From assembly GCF_019613955.1 (NCBI RefSeq), contig NZ_CP080443.1, forward strand, positions 1,178,001 to 1,242,000: 64,000 bases of DNA. The letters run 5' to 3'. Below are positions 42,419 through 51,600 of the stretch, one piece after another. A model generated the notes under the pieces. It was not told where the DNA came from, did no database searches, and was given only the letters and a program-made list of their open reading frames with translations. Position numbers and translations under genes: made by a program. Numbering within the stretch: the stretch's first letter is position 1; every line of letters starts with the position of its first letter. This DNA is from Chryseobacterium sp. LJ668 (GTDB taxonomy: Bacteria > Bacteroidota > Bacteroidia > Flavobacteriales > Weeksellaceae).

Positions 42419-43693
42419 ATGATACAGTATTCTAATATACATCAGACCTCAAATTTTGCTGTTCTTTCAGTGAGTTATGAGAAGGCGGATGTAGAAACAA
42501 GAGGAAAATTTGCATTCTTCGATGAAAATATTAAAAACTTTGTCTCCAGAATTCACGAAGAGAATTTAGGCGATGTTTTTGTGGTTTCTACATGCAACAG
42601 GACAGAGATTTATACCACCACACCCAATTATCTTTTTGTTGCTGAAGAGTATTGCAAAACGATCGGTGTGAATCTTTCAGATTTTCTGCCGTTTGCCAAT
42701 ATTTTAACAAAAGAAGAAGCTTTGATGCATTTGTTCAGGGTAGCAGCAGGTTTGGAAAGCCAGATCATTGGTGATTTTGAAATCATCGGCCAAATCAAGA
42801 AAGCTTATGCCAGATTTAAGAAAGAAAGGCAGAACTCGAATCCTTTTTTAGAGCGGTCGATTAATTCTGCAATTCAGATTTCAAAAAGAATAAAAAACGA
42901 AACAGGAATTTCCAACGGTGCAGCTTCAGTTTCTTATGCGGCAGTGCATTATATTTTAAACAATCAAAAAAAGCTGACCGAAAAGAACATTTTGCTCCTT
43001 GGAGTAGGCGAAATCGGGCAAAACACAGTAGAAAATCTGGTAAAACACGTTTATCAGCCCAAAATAAAGATCGCCAACCGAACTCAGGAAACCGCTGAGA
43101 AAATTTCAGAAAAATACAGTATTCCGCATATCGATTATGCTGACTTTAATAAAGAAATCGAAAATACCGATATTCTGATCGTAGCCACCGGCGCAAGAAC
43201 ACCGATTATTGATAAATCAAATTTTAAAAATGGTAGAGACACATTAGTGATCGATCTATCAATCCCACATAATGTAGATAAGAATGTTTCTGAAATTGAA
43301 AATGTGACGTTAATTGATGTTGATGAGCTTTCAAAGCAGATTCAGGAGACCATCCAGCAGAGAGAAAAAGAAATCCCAAAGGCCGAACAGATCATCAAAG
43401 AAATGACCAAGGACTTCCTGGAGTGGGAAAAAAAGAGAAAATTGGCACCAAATATTCATCATTTCAAGGCGATTCTAAAGAATATGGAACGCAACGAAAT
43501 GCACAATTTCTACAGGAAAAATAAGTACATCAATATCAACGACATGGAGCTTTCTGACAAAATGATTCAGAAAATTACCAACCGTTTTGCAAAATATATC
43601 ATCGATAATCCTCTCAAAGCCGAAGAAATTAGTAAATTAATGCACGAAATATTAGTTGAACAACCAAACAACGAATTCAATGAAAAGCATTAG
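42419..43693 (+). CDS. hemA: Glutamyl-tRNA reductase
   Basis: The 424-residue enzyme makes glutamate-1-semialdehyde, the first step of C5 heme synthesis. The catalytic Cys is in 'VVSTCNRTEIYT'. The NADPH domain has 'LLGVGEIGQNTVENL', and the C-terminal dimerisation helix is present. The open frame reaches 42407, but that TTG lies in the -7 box; the ATG at 42419 ('MIQYSNIHQTSNFAVL') is chosen. It overlaps hemC by 14 bp. Confidence 0.93.
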   Translation: MIQYSNIHQTSNFAVLSVSYEKADVETRGKFAFFDENIKNFVSRIHEENLGDVFVVSTCNRTEIYTTTPNYLFVAEEYCKTIGVNLSDFLPFANILTKEEALMHLFRVAAGLESQIIGDFEIIGQIKKAYARFKKERQNSNPFLERSINSAIQISKRIKNETGISNGAASVSYAAVHYILNNQKKLTEKNILLLGVGEIGQNTVENLVKHVYQPKIKIANRTQETAEKISEKYSIPHIDYADFNKEIENTDILIVATGARTPIIDKSNFKNGRDTLVIDLSIPHNVDKNVSEIENVTLIDVDELSKQIQETIQQREKEIPKAEQIIKEMTKDFLEWEKKRKLAPNIHHFKAILKNMERNEMHNFYRKNKYININDMELSDKMIQKITNRFAKYIIDNPLKAEEISKLMHEILVEQPNNEFNEKH

Positions 43694-44588
43694 AATAGGA
43701 ACCAGAAATTCAGCACTTGCTCTTTGGCAGGCTAGAGAAGTTGCCAGACATCTACAAAACAAAAATTACCTCACTGAGATCACGCCAATCCTTTCTTCGG
43801 GCGATAAAAACCTGACTCAACCGCTTTATGCTTTAGGAATAACAGGTGTTTTCACGAGAGATTTAGATACGGCTTTATTGAATGACGAAATTGATATTGC
43901 CGTACATTCTTTAAAAGATATTCCTACGAAACTTCCTCAAAATATCGAATTAATCGCTTATTTGGAAAGAGATTTTCCGCAAGATGTCTTAATTCGCAGA
44001 AAATCTGCAAAAGATAAGGAACATCATGAGCTTAAATTAGCAACAAGCAGTCTGAGAAGAAGGGCATTTTGGTTAAAGCATTATCCGGAAACTCAGTTTT
44101 TTGACATCCGCGGAAATATTCAGACGAGATTACAAAAACTTGAAGAGCAGGATTTTGACGCGACCATTTTATCTTTAGCCGGAATCAAAAGAATGAAAAT
44201 GGATATCGACTATGAAATGCTGCCTGTAATGCTGCCTGCCGCTTCACAAGGTGTGATTGCTGTTGTCGGACATTCTGAAAAGCCGGAAATCAATGAGATT
44301 TTAAAATCGATCAATCATAAGCAAACCCAAATCTGTGTAGAAATGGAAAGGAATTTCCTGAGCACGCTTGAAGGAGGCTGTACTGCTCCGATTGGTGCTT
44401 TTGCAGAAAAAATTGAAAATCAAATGCGTTTCAAAGGCGCGCTTTGCTCGCTTGACGGGAAAAATTACATTGCTATCGACGAAAGTTTTGAATATAATGA
44501 TGAAGAGAACTTCGGGGAGAAATTTGCCAATATTGTTCTGGAAAATGGCGGAAGGGAATTAATGGCAGAGATTAAAACTCAGATTTAA
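43680..44588 (+). CDS. hemC: Porphobilinogen deaminase (hydroxymethylbilane synthase)
   Basis: The 302-residue enzyme polymerises four porphobilinogens. It begins 'MKSIRIGTRNSALALWQA'. The dipyrromethane cofactor Cys is in 'LEGGCTAPIGAF'. The ATG at 43680 gives the family N-terminus and overlaps the hemA end. Confidence 0.94.
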   Translation: MKSIRIGTRNSALALWQAREVARHLQNKNYLTEITPILSSGDKNLTQPLYALGITGVFTRDLDTALLNDEIDIAVHSLKDIPTKLPQNIELIAYLERDFPQDVLIRRKSAKDKEHHELKLATSSLRRRAFWLKHYPETQFFDIRGNIQTRLQKLEEQDFDATILSLAGIKRMKMDIDYEMLPVMLPAASQGVIAVVGHSEKPEINEILKSINHKQTQICVEMERNFLSTLEGGCTAPIGAFAEKIENQMRFKGALCSLDGKNYIAIDESFEYNDEENFGEKFANIVLENGGRELMAEIKTQI

Positions 44589-44747
44589 AATATTTTACCA
44601 TTAAGATTATAAGTTTAAGATAAGTTAAGTGATTTCTAAAGAATTTGATTTAGCAGTCTACTAAATTGAGATTTATCTGAATGTCAACATGTTTAAATTA
44701 AATTTTTAAACCTTAAAAACTGTTTTCCAAGTCAAAATTTCAAGCCG

Positions 44748-45329
44748 ATGAGAAAATACTTTTCCATAATCTTATTCCTGTTTTTTGTCTTTGCCACAAA
44801 AGCTCAAACTCAATTTGCCCAAAAACTTTCTGACGCAGCTTTGAGTTTAACAAAAGACAGAGTAACTTATGATCCTGCCTATTTTACTATCAAATATCCA
44901 AACGGTGATGTTCCCGCAGACAAAGGTGTTTGCACCGATGTTATCATCAGAGCGTACAGAAAATTAGGGATTGATTTACAAAAAGAAGTGCATGAAGATA
45001 TGAAGAAAAATTTTTCTAAATATCCGAAAAACTGGGGATTGAGAAAACCCGATACCAACATCGACCACAGAAGAGTTCCTAACCTGAGAGTTTTCTTTGC
45101 AAAATTCGGGCAGTCAAAATCTATTGAGACCAATGCTTCACTGTATACTCCGGGAGATATTGTCACATGGCTTTTACCCGGAAATTTAACGCACATCGGA
45201 ATTGTTGTCAATAAAAAATCTGCTGACGGAAAGAGATATTTAATCGTTCACAACATCGGCGGTGGACAGGTGATTGAAGATTGTCTGTTTAGATTTTCCA
45301 TAACAGGACATTATCAATATTCAAAATAA
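44748..45329 (+). CDS. DUF1287 secreted protein, NlpC/P60-like fold
   Basis: The 193-residue protein has a signal peptide ('MRKYFSIILFLFFVFATKAQ'). DUF1287 motifs include 'GVCTDVIIRAYRKLGIDLQ' (candidate nucleophile Cys), 'DHRRVPNL' and 'LTHIGIVV' (His). It is related in fold to papain-like amidases (YiiX type). It sits 6 bp before an amidase gene, suggesting a wall-related pair within the heme locus. Confidence 0.8.
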   Translation: MRKYFSIILFLFFVFATKAQTQFAQKLSDAALSLTKDRVTYDPAYFTIKYPNGDVPADKGVCTDVIIRAYRKLGIDLQKEVHEDMKKNFSKYPKNWGLRKPDTNIDHRRVPNLRVFFAKFGQSKSIETNASLYTPGDIVTWLLPGNLTHIGIVVNKKSADGKRYLIVHNIGGGQVIEDCLFRFSITGHYQYSK

Positions 45330-45335
45330 TTGATC

Positions 45336-45998
45336 ATGCAAAAGATAATTTTCGTCATTTTTTTATTCATTCTCAATTTTTCGATTGCACAGCAAAGAGA
45401 GTTTAAAGTAGTCAGTAAACCTATCAATTATTCTGAGGAAAGAATTCGTCTCAGTTTAGAATATCTGAAAGACCATCACGGCTTACTCCAAAAATCACCA
45501 ACGATTGTTCCTAAAATGATTATTTTGCATTACACAGCAGGCGGAACGGTAGAAAGTAATTTTAAGTATTTCAACAATATCCATCTGGAAAGCGCCAGAA
45601 ATACTTTAAAAAAACAAAGCACACTGAACGTTTCTTCTCAATACATCGTTGACCGGGACGGAACGATTTATCAGCTGATGGAGCCTAATATGTTTGCGAG
45701 ACACACGATCGGTCTTAATTACTGCGCCATCGGAATCGAAAATATCGGAAGCAAAAAACAGCCTCTGACGGAAAAGCAAGTTGCAGCAAATGTACAGCTG
45801 GTAAGATATTTAACTAAAAAATATAAGATAGAATACCTCATCGGTCATTCGGAATATGGTGTTTTCAGAAATTCTAAGCTCTGGAAAGAATCTGACCCGA
45901 AATATTTTACCGGAAAAGAAGATCCCGGGAAAGATTTTATGATCAAAATAAGACTTCAGATCGCTGATTTGAATTTAAAAGAAAAGCCAGCTAACTAA
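45336..45998 (+). CDS. N-acetylmuramoyl-L-alanine amidase (Amidase_2)
   Basis: The 220-residue protein has a signal peptide ('MQKIIFVIFLFILNFSIAQ'). The zinc amidase domain shows 'MIILHYTAGG' (zinc His), 'RHTIGLNYCAIGIENIG' (Glu) and 'YLIGHSEYG' (zinc His). It cleaves the MurNAc-L-Ala bond. The upstream TTG in frame is less likely than the ATG at 45336. Confidence 0.88.
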   Translation: MQKIIFVIFLFILNFSIAQQREFKVVSKPINYSEERIRLSLEYLKDHHGLLQKSPTIVPKMIILHYTAGGTVESNFKYFNNIHLESARNTLKKQSTLNVSSQYIVDRDGTIYQLMEPNMFARHTIGLNYCAIGIENIGSKKQPLTEKQVAANVQLVRYLTKKYKIEYLIGHSEYGVFRNSKLWKESDPKYFTGKEDPGKDFMIKIRLQIADLNLKEKPAN

Positions 45999-46142
45999 TT
46001 GTTTCATCAAAACAATTAAAGACTTTGATATCTTTGCTGAGTGAAATCGCAGATTCGACGAAGTCAAACGCCTTTGCGAACTTAAAAACAGTTAGTAATA
46101 AAAAATCTTTGCACTCTTTGCATTAAAATTCAACATTATAAA

Positions 46143-46823
46143 ATGAACATTTTATTTACCAAAAACATTGATTCAGAATTGCTTTCCAAAGAATTGGGAA
46201 ATGACATTTCTGCTAAATGTGTTGAGGTCATTAAGATAGAAAATCTAAAGGTTGAGACATTCGACTTAAAAAATTACTCCTTGATTTTTACAAGTTCAAA
46301 TGGTGTAAAATCTTTTTTTGAAAATCAATTTAAACCAAACGAAGATTTTGCCGCAAAAAACTACAACAAAATCTACTGCGTAGGTGAGAAAACGAAAAAA
46401 GAACTTAGAAAAAATAGTTTCGGGACTTTTAAAGTTTTAAAAAATGCTGAAACGCTTTCAAAATTTATTATTGATAATTGTGTTCCCGAAAAATTCATTC
46501 ATTTTTGTGGAAACCTGGCCATTGATGTACTTGACAAAACCCTTCCGTTACAGAATATCAGTTATAAAAAAATCACGGTTTACAAAACAGAAGAGCTGAA
46601 TCCTACGATACCTGAAAAATATCATGCAATAGTTTTTTTTAGCCCAAGTGGAGTTCGTAGTTTTGCGAAAAATAATTCTTTAGAAAATTCGATTCTTTTT
46701 TCAATCGGAGAAACGACATCACAGGAGTTGAGAAAACATACAGAATCAGAGATTTTTACAAGTAAAAAAAATACTTTATCAAACCTGTTGCTGGTTATCA
46801 AAGATACTTTAAATAGTAATTAA
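46143..46823 (+). CDS. hemD: Uroporphyrinogen-III synthase
   Basis: The 226-residue two-domain protein is poorly conserved, as usual for HemD, but shows 'LIFTSSNGVKSFFENQ', 'IYCVGEKTKKEL' and 'VFFSPSGVRSFAKN'. It cyclises hydroxymethylbilane and precedes hemE by 44 bp. Confidence 0.88.
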   Translation: MNILFTKNIDSELLSKELGNDISAKCVEVIKIENLKVETFDLKNYSLIFTSSNGVKSFFENQFKPNEDFAAKNYNKIYCVGEKTKKELRKNSFGTFKVLKNAETLSKFIIDNCVPEKFIHFCGNLAIDVLDKTLPLQNISYKKITVYKTEELNPTIPEKYHAIVFFSPSGVRSFAKNNSLENSILFSIGETTSQELRKHTESEIFTSKKNTLSNLLLVIKDTLNSN

Positions 46824-46867
46824 TTTAAAGCGATCAAAAAAAAACCAACAACTACCAACTAAAAGAT

Positions 46868-47899
46868 ATGATTAAAAACGACCTATATTTAAAAGCTCTT
46901 CGTGGAGAAACTGTAGAAAGACCACCCGTTTGGATGATGAGACAGGCAGGAAGATATTTACCGGAATTCATTGCGTTGCGCGACAAATACGACTTTTTCA
47001 CCAGATGTCAGACTCCTGAATTGGCTTCTGAAATCACCGTTCAGCCGATCAGAAGATATCCTTTGGATGCTGCGATTTTATTTTCTGATATTTTGGTGGT
47101 TCCTCAGGCGATGGGAATTGATTTTAAAATGAAAGAAAATGTAGGTCCGTGGTTGGATAATCCGATCAGAACAATGGAAGATGTGCAGAATGTGGTTGTT
47201 CCTGATGTGAATGATACTTTGGGATACGTTTTTGATGCGATTGAACTGACTCTAATCAAATTAGACAATGAAATTCCGTTGATTGGTTTTGCGGGTTCAC
47301 CTTGGACGATTCTTTGTTATTGTGTGGAAGGAAAAGGAAGTAAAGCTTTTGACATTGCGAAATCTTTCTGTTTTCAGCAGCCGGAAGCTGCACATTTGTT
47401 GCTTCAAAAAATTACCGATACAACGATTGCTTATTTGAAAAGAAAAGTTGAAAAAGGAGTTTCTGCAGTTCAGGTTTTTGATTCTTGGGGCGGAATGCTA
47501 TCTCCACAAGATTATCAGGAGTTTTCCTGGAAATACATCAGCCAGATTGTTGATGCGTTGGCTCCGTTGACGCATGTTGTCGTATTTGGAAAAGGATGTT
47601 GGTTCGCTTTGGAAGATATGACGATGGCGCCAGTTTCTGCTTTAGGTGTTGACTGGACAATCAAACCGGAATTGGCAAGAACATTGACGAATTACACCAT
47701 GACTTTGCAGGGAAATTTTGATCCTGCAAGATTACACTCAACTCCTGAAACCATTAAGAAAATGGTGAATGAAATGATCAACCGTTTCGGAAAAGACCGA
47801 TATATCGCCAATCTTGGTCACGGAATTCTGCCGAATATTCCTTTGGAAAATGCGGAAGCGTTTATCAGAGCGGTGGTGGATTGGAAGCCGAATAATTAA
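46868..47899 (+). CDS. hemE: Uroporphyrinogen decarboxylase
   Basis: The 343-residue TIM-barrel enzyme forms coproporphyrinogen III. The family signatures '[17 protein letters not shown]' and '[18 protein letters not shown]' are present, with the late '[20 protein letters not shown]'. Confidence 0.96.
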   Translation: MIKNDLYLKALRGETVERPPVWMMRQAGRYLPEFIALRDKYDFFTRCQTPELASEITVQPIRRYPLDAAILFSDILVVPQAMGIDFKMKENVGPWLDNPIRTMEDVQNVVVPDVNDTLGYVFDAIELTLIKLDNEIPLIGFAGSPWTILCYCVEGKGSKAFDIAKSFCFQQPEAAHLLLQKITDTTIAYLKRKVEKGVSAVQVFDSWGGMLSPQDYQEFSWKYISQIVDALAPLTHVVVFGKGCWFALEDMTMAPVSALGVDWTIKPELARTLTNYTMTLQGNFDPARLHSTPETIKKMVNEMINRFGKDRYIANLGHGILPNIPLENAEAFIRAVVDWKPNN

Positions 47900-47900
47900 T

Positions 47901-48443
47901 ATGCATTCCAATATTGATTTAACTGATTTCTTTAAAAATTTAACCTTTAAATATTTTGAAACTTATTCATTGCAGCGTGGAACTGCCTATGAAAAAATAT
48001 TTAAGGATAAAGAAATTCGTTATAATCATTTATTAAAAAAATCTACAAAGGAAATTTTAACTATTGTTGAAGGTAAAGAGTTAGATTTTTTAAATTCTCA
48101 AATAAACAGAGTGCAGTTTTTAATAAATGAAAATAAGGAAAAACACTATTCTGCTGAAAGAATTAAAAAAAGTAACTCAAGCGAAGATGAAATACTAGAA
48201 TTACAAAAAATACTAAGCACTAAAACTCAAAAAATTCCATCTTGGATGTGCGCTCCCATTTATCGTGACGCAATTGTTTTTTATAACGATAATAATGAGG
48301 TGGTTAATGTTTTAAATATTTGTTTTTCTTGTGAATATATGCAAAATTTAAATCAAGAATTCATTGATGCTGATGAAAGTGTTTATGAAAATTTGAAAAA
48401 TCTTTTAATGAAATTTGGACATAAGATAAATTCCGATAGATGA
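47901..48443 (+). CDS. Hypothetical protein, 180 aa
   Basis: It starts at an ATG 1 bp after the hemE stop; the same frame is open inside hemE but that part is shadow. The product is Lys/Asn-rich and has no signal peptide. It carries 'IPSWMCAPIYRDAIVFYNDN' followed by 'NVLNICFSCEYMQ', a small domain with Cys residues. Codons are more A/T-rich than hemE, hinting at later arrival. Function unknown. Confidence 0.65.
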   Translation: MHSNIDLTDFFKNLTFKYFETYSLQRGTAYEKIFKDKEIRYNHLLKKSTKEILTIVEGKELDFLNSQINRVQFLINENKEKHYSAERIKKSNSSEDEILELQKILSTKTQKIPSWMCAPIYRDAIVFYNDNNEVVNVLNICFSCEYMQNLNQEFIDADESVYENLKNLLMKFGHKINSDR

Positions 48444-48479
48444 AAAAATCCCTTTCAACAAAGCTGAAAGGGATTTTTT
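48443..48479. terminator. Bidirectional terminator between the hypothetical gene and sufS
   Basis: AAAAAATCCCTTTC / GAAAGGGATTTTTT stem with a 9-nt loop, T-rich on both strands. It serves the convergent genes. Confidence 0.9.
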
Positions 48480-48504
48480 ATGTTTGAATTAAATTTCTGA
48501 AAAA

Positions 48505-49725
48505 TTATGCCAACATTCTCTGCGCTTTTTTCACACCCTCTACCAACAAATCAATCTCCTCAAATGTATTGTAAACTGCAAAACTTGCTCTCACCGTCCC
48601 AGCAATATCAAAGAAATCCATAATCGGTTGTGTACAGTGATGTCCGGTTCGTACGGCAACACCCATTTTATCTAGAATCATTCCGACATCTGAGGAAATT
48701 CCCATTCCGATGAGATTAAATGAAACAACTCCGGTTCTGTTGGCATTTTCGCCATAGACTTTTAAACCTTCAATTTCTAAGAGATGTTTTTGAGCATATT
48801 CCAACAAAGCATTTTCATGATTTTGTATATTGTCATGACCTATTTTATTGATGAAATCAACGGCGGCTCCCAAAGCGATATTCCCACCTACATTTGGAGT
48901 TCCTGCTTCATATTTAAAAGGTAAACCTGCGTAAGTAGTCTGATCAAATGAGCAAACCGCAATCATCTCACCGCCTCCATGAAATGGCGGCAAATCTTCT
49001 AAAATCGCCTGCTTTCCGTACAAAATACCAGTTCCCATCGGAGCATACATTTTGTGACCTGAAAACACAAAGAAATCACAATCTAAAGCCTGAACATCAA
49101 TTTTAAAATGCGGTACAGACTGAGCTCCGTCGATAACGATATATGCATCAGAATTGGCTCTCGTTTTTGCGATAATTTCTTCAATAGGATTGACAATCCC
49201 CAAAGCATTTGAAACTTGATTGACAGAAACGACCTTTGTTTTCTCACTTAAAAATTCATCTAAATAATCAAGCTGAAGAATTCCTTCCTGATCGATTGGA
49301 ATTACTCTTAATTTTGCACCAGTTCTTTCACAAAGCAATTGCCAAGGAACGATATTTGAGTGATGCTCCAGGTATGAAATGATAATCTCGTCGTCTTTTT
49401 TAATTTTTTGAGTTAAAATATAAGCGATGAGGTTAATTCCTTCTGTGGTTCCCTTTGTGAAAATTACTTCAAAATCATTTTTAGCATTGATGAATTTCTG
49501 AATTTTCCTTCTTGAAAGCTCCATTTCTTCAGTAGCCAATTGACTCAACGTATGAATTCCTCTGTGGACATTGGCATTGATTTCTGTATAATATTGTTTC
49601 CATACTTCTAAAACAGAGTTGGGTTTTTGCGATGTTGCTGCATTGTCTAAGTAAACCAATGGCTTACCATTCACTTGCTGATTTAATATAGAAAACTGAC
49701 TTCTTATTTCCTGAATGTCAAACAT
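48505..49725 (-). CDS. sufS: Cysteine desulfurase SufS
   Basis: The 406-residue PLP enzyme delivers sulfur for Fe-S clusters. Lys Schiff base in 'FFVFSGHKMYAPMGTGILYG', 'LEHHSNIVPWQ', and the active Cys in 'VAVRTGHHCTQPIMDFF'. Group II type and full length. Other suf genes are not adjacent. Confidence 0.93.
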   Translation of the reverse strand: MFDIQEIRSQFSILNQQVNGKPLVYLDNAATSQKPNSVLEVWKQYYTEINANVHRGIHTLSQLATEEMELSRRKIQKFINAKNDFEVIFTKGTTEGINLIAYILTQKIKKDDEIIISYLEHHSNIVPWQLLCERTGAKLRVIPIDQEGILQLDYLDEFLSEKTKVVSVNQVSNALGIVNPIEEIIAKTRANSDAYIVIDGAQSVPHFKIDVQALDCDFFVFSGHKMYAPMGTGILYGKQAILEDLPPFHGGGEMIAVCSFDQTTYAGLPFKYEAGTPNVGGNIALGAAVDFINKIGHDNIQNHENALLEYAQKHLLEIEGLKVYGENANRTGVVSFNLIGMGISSDVGMILDKMGVAVRTGHHCTQPIMDFFDIAGTVRASFAVYNTFEEIDLLVEGVKKAQRMLA

Positions 49726-49838
49726 TTATTATAATTTTTATTATTAAACGTTCTTAATTTAGAACAGGTCAAATTTACGACTTTTATCCAAAGTCTGTCA
49801 GATTAATAGAGTGATAGATTTCATCTAAAACAAAAAAA

Positions 49839-49858
49839 CCTGCCAATAAATTGACAGG
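49839..49858 (-). terminator. Terminator of rplY
   Basis: CCTGCCAAT/ATTGACAGG stem with one mismatch; minus-strand T7 follows. Confidence 0.8.
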
Positions 49859-49882
49859 TCTTGTATTGTAATTAAGATATTC

Positions 49883-50524
49883 TTATTCAGCTGCTGCTTC
49901 TTCAGTTGCTGGAGCTTCTCCTTCAACTTCAGTTGCCACTTCCTCGTCGTCGTCATCTGCCATTGCACCACCTTTAGCTGCATTTCTAGACATTTTAACA
50001 GCTACAACAACTGCATTGTCCGGGTGTACAAATGTGAACCCTTCAGCCTTAAGACTTCCAACATAAAGTTTGTTACCAATCTTCAATGAAGTAATGTCTA
50101 CAACCACCTCGTCTGGTAAGTTTGCAGGAATAGCTTTTACTTTCAGTTTTCTGAAAGACTGACGCAAAACACCACCAGCTACAACACCTTTAGAACGACC
50201 TGTCAATCTTACAGGAACTTCCATAATTACTGGCTTATCGTCAGATAATCTGTAGAAGTCTGCATGAATGATTTTGTCTGTAATCGGGTGAAACTGAATA
50301 TCCTGAAGAACTGCAGGAATTACCTGTCCGTCAACTTCAATAGATACCGTGTGTGCTTCAGGAGTATATACCAAACCTTTGAACGCTTTCTCTAAAGCAG
50401 AGAAGTTCAATGGCTCGCCACCTCCGTAAACAACACAAGGAACTAATTCAGCATCACGTAAAGCTTTTGTCGACTTTTTGCCCACGCTTTCTCTTTTTGT
50501 ACCTTGAATTGTAATAGATTTCAT
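49883..50524 (-). CDS. rplY: 50S ribosomal protein L25/general stress protein Ctc
   Basis: The 213-residue long (CTC-type) L25 has an N-terminal 5S-rRNA-binding domain ('[21 protein letters not shown]'), a C-terminal TL5-like domain and an acidic Ala/Glu tail. It follows prs, as often seen. Confidence 0.93.
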   Translation of the reverse strand: MKSITIQGTKRESVGKKSTKALRDAELVPCVVYGGGEPLNFSALEKAFKGLVYTPEAHTVSIEVDGQVIPAVLQDIQFHPITDKIIHADFYRLSDDKPVIMEVPVRLTGRSKGVVAGGVLRQSFRKLKVKAIPANLPDEVVVDITSLKIGNKLYVGSLKAEGFTFVHPDNAVVVAVKMSRNAAKGGAMADDDDEEVATEVEGEAPATEEAAAE

Positions 50525-50578
50525 TTATAAAAATTTAAAAAATTGTTTTAATTTAGTTTGCAATGCATTAATTATCAA

Positions 50579-51517
50579 TTAGATAATAAACTTACTGCTA
50601 ATCGATTGATGCTCATGCACCATCTTCATCACATCAGCAAATAATGGGGCGCAAGATAGCACTTTTATTTTAGATGACAAATTAGTTTTCACAGGAATTG
50701 AGTCAGTTACAATAACTTCCAGTAATTGCGAGTTTTGAATATTGTCATATGCCTTACCGGAAAGAACTCCATGAGTCGCCATTGCCCGTACTGATAATGC
50801 TCCCTTTTCCATCAAAATATCCGCAGCTTTGCAAAGTGTACCTGCAGTATCAATCATATCATCAATAAGAATTACATTTTTACCGACAACATCGCCAATA
50901 AGGAACATTTCTTCAACCACATTTGCTTTTTTTCTTTCTTTATAAGCAATCACTACATCTGCACCTAGGTGACCGGCATAGTTTTTTGCTCTTTTTGCAC
51001 CTCCCATATCCGGAGAAGCGATCGTAAGATGATCAAGATTTAAATCTCTGATATAATCAACGAAAATACTTGAAGCGTACAAATGATCCACAGGTATTTC
51101 GAAGAAGCCCTGAATTTGGTCTGCATGCAGATCCATTGTCATGATTCTTGTTGCTCCAGCAGCGGTTAAAAGATTTGCAACCAGTTTTGCTCCAATAGGC
51201 GCTCTTGGCTTGTCTTTTCTGTCTTGTCTTGCAAGCCCAAAATAAGGAAGTACTACAGTAATGCTCTTAGCAGAAGCTCTTTTAGCTGCATCAATCATCA
51301 GAAGAAGCTCTAAAAGATTGTCTGCCGGCGGAAATGTAGATCCTATCAGGAAAACTCTTCCTCCCCTTACAGACTCATCTAGTACAGGTTCAAATTCACC
51401 ATCGCTGAACTCCTGAATGATGATTTTCCCCAATTCTTTCCCATAGTGATGGGCAATTTTTTCTGCTAGCTCCTTACTAGTTCTTGTCGAAAATAGATAA
51501 CTTTGTTGCTCGGCCAT
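50579..51517 (-). CDS. prs: Ribose-phosphate pyrophosphokinase
   Basis: The 312-residue enzyme makes PRPP. It has the 'FSDGE' active-site loop, 'MTMDLHADQIQGFFE' ATP/metal region and the PRPP-binding 'NVILIDDMIDTAGTLCKAAD'. Probably co-transcribed with rplY. Confidence 0.96.
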   Translation of the reverse strand: MAEQQSYLFSTRTSKELAEKIAHHYGKELGKIIIQEFSDGEFEPVLDESVRGGRVFLIGSTFPPADNLLELLLMIDAAKRASAKSITVVLPYFGLARQDRKDKPRAPIGAKLVANLLTAAGATRIMTMDLHADQIQGFFEIPVDHLYASSIFVDYIRDLNLDHLTIASPDMGGAKRAKNYAGHLGADVVIAYKERKKANVVEEMFLIGDVVGKNVILIDDMIDTAGTLCKAADILMEKGALSVRAMATHGVLSGKAYDNIQNSQLLEVIVTDSIPVKTNLSSKIKVLSCAPLFADVMKMVHEHQSISSKFII

Positions 51518-51552
51518 TTTTACTTTTTAAAAGATTTTGCAAATTTAAAAAA

Positions 51553-51579
51553 AAACCACAAGAATCAATCCTGTGGTTT
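51553..51579 (-). terminator. Terminator of the GDSL lipoprotein gene
   Basis: AAACCACA/TGTGGTTT stem with an 11-nt interior, followed on the minus strand by T-rich sequence; lies between the lipoprotein gene and prs. Confidence 0.85.
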
Positions 51580-51600
51580 CGTTTTTTATTGTTTTCCTTT

